Part shown: piece by piece, positions 60,911-64,000 of the stretch
Position numbering within the stretch: position 1 is the first letter of the stretch
Layout of the letters: each line of letters starts with the position of its first letter
Origin: Thermodesulfobacteriota bacterium
Lineage (GTDB): Bacteria; Desulfobacterota; BSN033; UBA1163
Length of the DNA stretch: 64,000 nt
NCBI GenBank assembly: GCA_026415035.1
Contig: JAOAHX010000002.1
Coordinates: 62,001 to 126,000, forward strand
Reading direction: 5' to 3'
Program-made: the position numbers and the translations under genes
The notes under the pieces: model-generated
Databases searched by the model: none
Seen by the model: only the letters and a program-made list of their open reading frames with translations
What the model was told of the DNA's origin: nothing

Positions 60911-61113
60911 CTTCCTTTCTTATTTCCCGATATTAAAAACCTCTGCAAAAAATATGCCTTTCTTTCGCTCCCTATTCGAAGCCACTAACCCTCTGTTTAA
61001 ATGAGGAAACCGGGCGGATCGGGGGAGAGAAGGAGGGACCTACCGTTCAGTTTTTGACAAAAAAGGTCATCCGAGGAGTCAAGATTGACCCATGGGATGG
61101 GGAGAGGAGTTGT
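60911..61113. other. Intergenic region between thiC and livF
   Basis: About 200 nt, AT-richer, with stretches such as GATATTAAAAACC and GCAAAAAATATGCC. A TTGACA at about 61056 has no matching -10. I see no RNA family or terminator I can name. Confidence 0.5.
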
Positions 61114-61833
61114 TTAGGACTCTCCGAGGTAGGCTTTTCGGACCATATCGTTGTGGCGAAGATTCTCAGCCAGGTCGCTTAAAAGAATCGTCCCGGTCTG
61201 AAGCACATAGCCCCGGTCGGCCACTTGGAGCGCCATCCTGGCATTCTGCTCGACCAGGAGAATGGTCGTTCCTTCTTGGTGAAGCTGACGGATGGTTTGA
61301 AAGATCAGGTCGACCAACACAGGGGCCAACCCCATGGAGGGCTCGTCCATCAACAATACCCGGGGGTTGGTCATGAGGGCCCGACCCGTGGCCAGCATTT
61401 GCTGCTCGCCACCGCTCAGCGTTCCAGCCAGCTGCTTCTCCCGCTCACGGAGCCTTGGAAAGAGGTGGTAGACACGGTCCAGGTTGGCGGAGATGGCCCG
61501 AGGATCGGAAAGGGTAAACGCGCCCATTTCGAGATTTTCCTTCACGGTCAGCCGACCGAAGATCCGCCGTCCCTCAGGGACCTGGACGACCCCTTTGGCC
61601 ACGATCTCGTGGGGGCGATAACGGAGGAGGTTCTCTCCGTTTAAGAGGATGGATCCCTGGGCCGGCTTGAGCAGGCCGCTTGTGGTTTTGAGCAGGGTGC
61701 TTTTTCCCGCGCCGTTGGCTCCGATGAGCGTCACGATCTCTCCCCGATGGACGGTCAAAGAGACCCCCTTGAGCGCGTGGATTTGGCCGTAGTAGGTGTG
61801 GATGTTTTGGATGTCGAGCAGGGGGATTTCCAT
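61114..61833 (-). CDS. livF: Branched-chain amino-acid ABC transporter ATPase LivF
   Basis: A 239-residue ABC ATPase of the LivF type: IHTYYGQIHALKGVSLTVHRGE, Walker A GANGAGKST, signature SGGEQQML, Walker B VLLMDEPSMGLAP and the switch LVEQNARMAL. The start is the ATG at 61833; an earlier alternative at 61857 overlaps livG. It energises uptake of leucine/isoleucine/valine or similar amino acids. Confidence 0.95.
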   Translation of the reverse strand: MEIPLLDIQNIHTYYGQIHALKGVSLTVHRGEIVTLIGANGAGKSTLLKTTSGLLKPAQGSILLNGENLLRYRPHEIVAKGVVQVPEGRRIFGRLTVKENLEMGAFTLSDPRAISANLDRVYHLFPRLREREKQLAGTLSGGEQQMLATGRALMTNPRVLLMDEPSMGLAPVLVDLIFQTIRQLHQEGTTILLVEQNARMALQVADRGYVLQTGTILLSDLAENLRHNDMVRKAYLGES

Positions 61834-61853
61834 ATGGGTTCCTGAGGATCCTC

Positions 61854-62642
61854 TCAATTCTGGGCCGGTCCCGATTCTTGGACCCCTCTGCCTAAATAGG
61901 CTTCGATGACTTTCGGATTTCGTTGAATCTCCGAGGGAGGTCCTTCGGCGATCTTCTCTCCGTAGTCCAGGACCGTTACGACCTCGGAGATGCCCATCAC
62001 CACCCTCATCTGGTGTTCGATGAGGAGGATCGTAATGCCCAGGGCATCTCGGAGATGTTTGATGAAATCCATCATGTCCTGTGTCTCCCTCGGATTCATC
62101 CCAGCGGTGGGCTCGTCGAGGAGGAGCAATTTCGGACGGCAGGCCAGGGCCCGAGCGATTTCAAGGCGGCGCTGATCCCCATAGGGAAGATTCTTGGCCA
62201 AGAAATCGCCTTTTCCAGTCAGGTTGACGAACCGGAGGAGCCGCCTGGCCTCCTCGGCGGCCTCCTTCTCTTCCTGCCGGGTCCCGGGCGTGCCGAGGAC
62301 GATGCTGAAGAAATTGGCCCTGAGATGGCTATGGAGACCGACCAGGACGTTTTCCAAAGCGGTCAGGTTGGGAAAGAGACGGATATTCTGGTAGGTCCTG
62401 GAGATCCCGAGACGGACGATCCGATCCGGAAGGAGGCCCACTAGGGAGCGGTTCTCGAAGAGGATCTCTCCCTCTTCAGGTTTATGGAAACCCGTGACGC
62501 AGTTGAAGAAGGTCGTCTTCCCAGCCCCGTTTGGACCGATGATGCTGTGGATGCTTTTCTCCCGCACGTCGAGGTCGAGGTTGGCCACCGCCACGAGCCC
62601 CCCAAACCTTTTCGTCAGATTACGGGTCGAAAGCAGGGTCAT
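61854..62642 (-). CDS. livG: Branched-chain amino-acid ABC transporter ATPase LivG
   Basis: A 262-residue ATPase: LTKRFGGLVAVANLDLDV, Walker A GPNGAGKTT, the LivG insert with ISRTYQNIRLFPNLTALENV, a signature-like PYGDQRRLEIARALA, Walker B KLLLLDEPTAGMNP and LLIEHQM. It pairs with LivF; 12 nt separate it from livM. Confidence 0.95.
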   Translation of the reverse strand: MTLLSTRNLTKRFGGLVAVANLDLDVREKSIHSIIGPNGAGKTTFFNCVTGFHKPEEGEILFENRSLVGLLPDRIVRLGISRTYQNIRLFPNLTALENVLVGLHSHLRANFFSIVLGTPGTRQEEKEAAEEARRLLRFVNLTGKGDFLAKNLPYGDQRRLEIARALACRPKLLLLDEPTAGMNPRETQDMMDFIKHLRDALGITILLIEHQMRVVMGISEVVTVLDYGEKIAEGPPSEIQRNPKVIEAYLGRGVQESGPAQN

Positions 62643-62654
62643 TTTCCCATCCCC

Positions 62655-64000
62655 TCAGGGAGCCTCCTCCTTGCCTGTCGCTTCCTCATGAAACTCCCGG
62701 CGGTGGACCGCCTCCGGCCAAAGTCCTTCGGGTCTGAGGAGCATCATCGCCACCAGGGCCGCCCCGTAGACCAGGAGCCGATATTCGGCAAATTCTCGCA
62801 ACAGCTCGGGCAGGCCGACCAGGGCCGCTGCCCCCACGATCACGCCCGGGATCGATCCCATGCCGCCCACGATGATCACGCAGAGGATGTTGATGGAGAT
62901 CATCACGTTGAAACTGTGGGGATAGACCGAACCCAATTTGGTTGCGAAGATGGCCCCGCTGATCGCCGAAAAGCCCGCGCCCGTGGCAAACGCCAGAAGC
63001 TTGGTGGCCACCAGGTTAATCCCCATGGCTTGGGCCACGTCCTCGTCCTCCCGCATCGCCATCCAGGCGCGGCCGAGTCTGGAATCCCTCAGTCTTAGGG
63101 AGACGAAGGCGACGAGGAGACATCCGGCCAGGATGAGGTAGTAGATCTGTTCCGGGCCGGAGAATTCGAAACCTCCGATCCTCGCCTTCGGGATCTTCCC
63201 GATGCCCTGGGCCCCGCCCAGCCATGGCCTGAGAAAGTCGGAAAGGACGAGGATGCGGATGATCTCGCCGAACCCGAGGGTGGTGATGGCGAGGTAATCT
63301 CCACGCATCTTTAGGACGGGGATGCCCAGCAAGACGCCGGAGATGATCCCGAGAAGAATGGCGAAGGGGAGGGCCTGCCAGAAGTTGAGGTTGAAGAATC
63401 CCAGTTCAGGAGAGGTCAGGACAGCCACCGTGTAGGAGCCGATGGCGAAGAAGGCGACATAGCCGAGATCGAGGAGGCCGGCATAGCCCACCACGATATT
63501 GAGGCCGAGGCCGAGGAGGACGTAGAGGCCGACGATGGTAAAGACCTCGCTCAGGAAGAGGCCGAGGACCCGTGGAAGGATGAGGAGGACGAAGATCAGA
63601 AGGAGGAGGCCAAAGATCTTCAGGCCCCGTTTCGAGACAGGAGGAAGGTGTCGGAACCGGGCCTGAATGGCACCCCCCTGTTTGTCCCAGAAGAGGACGA
63701 AGAGGGCGATGAGAAGAGGTAACCCGATGGCGCCCTGGATCGTCAAGCCGTTGGCCGTATAGATCCATTCGTTGAGGATCGCGAAGGGCCCCCAGAGGGC
63801 GATGGTCGGCCGGATCAAATCCTGTAGGACCCCTGCGCCGATCAGGCTTCCCAGGGAGGTGAGCAGAACCCTTCGGATGGTCTTGGGCGAGAGGAGGAAG
63901 AGGCCCCCGATCAACCCGGTGGCGGCCCCGAGGCCCAGAAGGAGGAGGATCCCCTGGCTTATCCCCTGGCCAAAGAGGAGGAGCTGGTAAAGGAGAGGCG
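62655..64000 (-). CDS. livM: Branched-chain amino-acid ABC permease LivM (cut by window edge)
   Basis: The frame is open to the right edge; 448 codons are visible without a start that is convincing. The core from about 63560 leftwards matches LivM: YVLLGLGLNIVVGYAGLLDLG, FFAIGSYTVAVL, MRGDYLAITTLGFGEIIRIL, GGAQGIGKIPKAR and a final ANILCVIIVGGMGSIPGVIVG-like region. About 120 extra residues precede the core, with two or three more membrane helices (LLLFGQGISQGILLLLGLG and others), as in the longer LivM forms. A TTG at 63914 is the only start codon near, but has no ribosome site. Confidence 0.88.
   Translation of the reverse strand, partial: PLLYQLLLFGQGISQGILLLLGLGAATGLIGGLFLLSPKTIRRVLLTSLGSLIGAGVLQDLIRPTIALWGPFAILNEWIYTANGLTIQGAIGLPLLIALFVLFWDKQGGAIQARFRHLPPVSKRGLKIFGLLLLIFVLLILPRVLGLFLSEVFTIVGLYVLLGLGLNIVVGYAGLLDLGYVAFFAIGSYTVAVLTSPELGFFNLNFWQALPFAILLGIISGVLLGIPVLKMRGDYLAITTLGFGEIIRILVLSDFLRPWLGGAQGIGKIPKARIGGFEFSGPEQIYYLILAGCLLVAFVSLRLRDSRLGRAWMAMREDEDVAQAMGINLVATKLLAFATGAGFSAISGAIFATKLGSVYPHSFNVMISINILCVIIVGGMGSIPGVIVGAAALVGLPELLREFAEYRLLVYGAALVAMMLLRPEGLWPEAVHRREFHEEATGKEEAP

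Noticed and set aside
1-64000. tRNA, rRNA, CRISPR arrays, insertion sequences, prophage genes
   Set aside because: I scanned for their usual marks (TTCGAATC loops, repeat-spacer pattern, transposase motifs) and saw none that stand up.

Overview
The window reads as a chromosomal segment of a free-living anaerobic or facultative bacterium, most probably Desulfobacterota (former Deltaproteobacteria). This assignment is inference from content: many solute-binding-protein transporters (two TTT/Tct sets and a TRAP set), a LL-diaminopimelate aminotransferase (DapL), a selenocysteine-containing SelD, the small DUF4911 protein, and the order trmD - SPOUT RNA methyltransferase - rplS. Lipoproteins, LPS-transport and outer-membrane beta-barrel proteins indicate a Gram-negative envelope. 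I saw no rRNA, tRNA, CRISPR array, insertion sequence or prophage.

Layout. 1-9.2 kb (minus): a leftward catabolic/transport cluster with an IclR regulator, a complete TRAP transporter (DctP-DctQ-DctM), a short-chain dehydrogenase, a complete TTT transporter (TctB-A-C), an extra DctP and the start of an M24-type hydrolase. 9.3-11.5 kb (plus): a 2-hydroxyacid dehydrogenase and an SfsA/GIY-YIG fusion nuclease. 11.5-21.4 kb (minus): a second TctB-A-C set ending at a strong terminator, a UROD-like gene broken by a frameshift, a MntA/HepT toxin-antitoxin module with a frameshifted hepT, a LarA-type racemase, a DapA-family lyase, an HpcH/HpaI aldolase, an exported-looking SAM methyltransferase and an M23 peptidase-like protein. 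21.7-29.2 kb (plus): five genes, each overlapping the next by 4 nt, that look like a synthase-dependent exopolysaccharide system (HEAT scaffold, GT2 synthase, TPR/glycosidase-like protein, Tat-exported deacetylase, TPR-beta-barrel exporter). This is the best candidate for an undescribed system.

29.3-50 kb: housekeeping and envelope genes: ribokinase and nucleoside hydrolase; a ChaN-PDZ lipoprotein; an MltD-like transglycosylase; a REC-histidine kinase with a degenerate GGDEF-like tail; PurF with Ser in place of the N-terminal Cys; SelD with an in-frame UGA and a SECIS-like hairpin; a MoaD/ThiS protein; a TPR lipoprotein; an NtrC-type regulator; an HD-GYP regulator; a DRG-like GTPase; TldD; a CBS-domain transporter; DapL. 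50-57 kb (plus): a BamD-LptA fusion lipoprotein followed by ffh, rpsP, khpA, rimM, trmD, an RNA methyltransferase, rplS, rnhB and yraN. 57-60.8 kb (plus): a TPP riboswitch with a readable terminator/antiterminator switch controlling thi4, thiDN and thiC. 61-64 kb (minus): livF, livG and a livM that runs off the right edge.

Together these suggest a nutrient-scavenging heterotroph taking up carboxylates, hydroxy acids and amino acids, with an extracellular polysaccharide, c-di-GMP signalling and active selenium metabolism. All assignments rest on reading the translations by eye; no database search was run.
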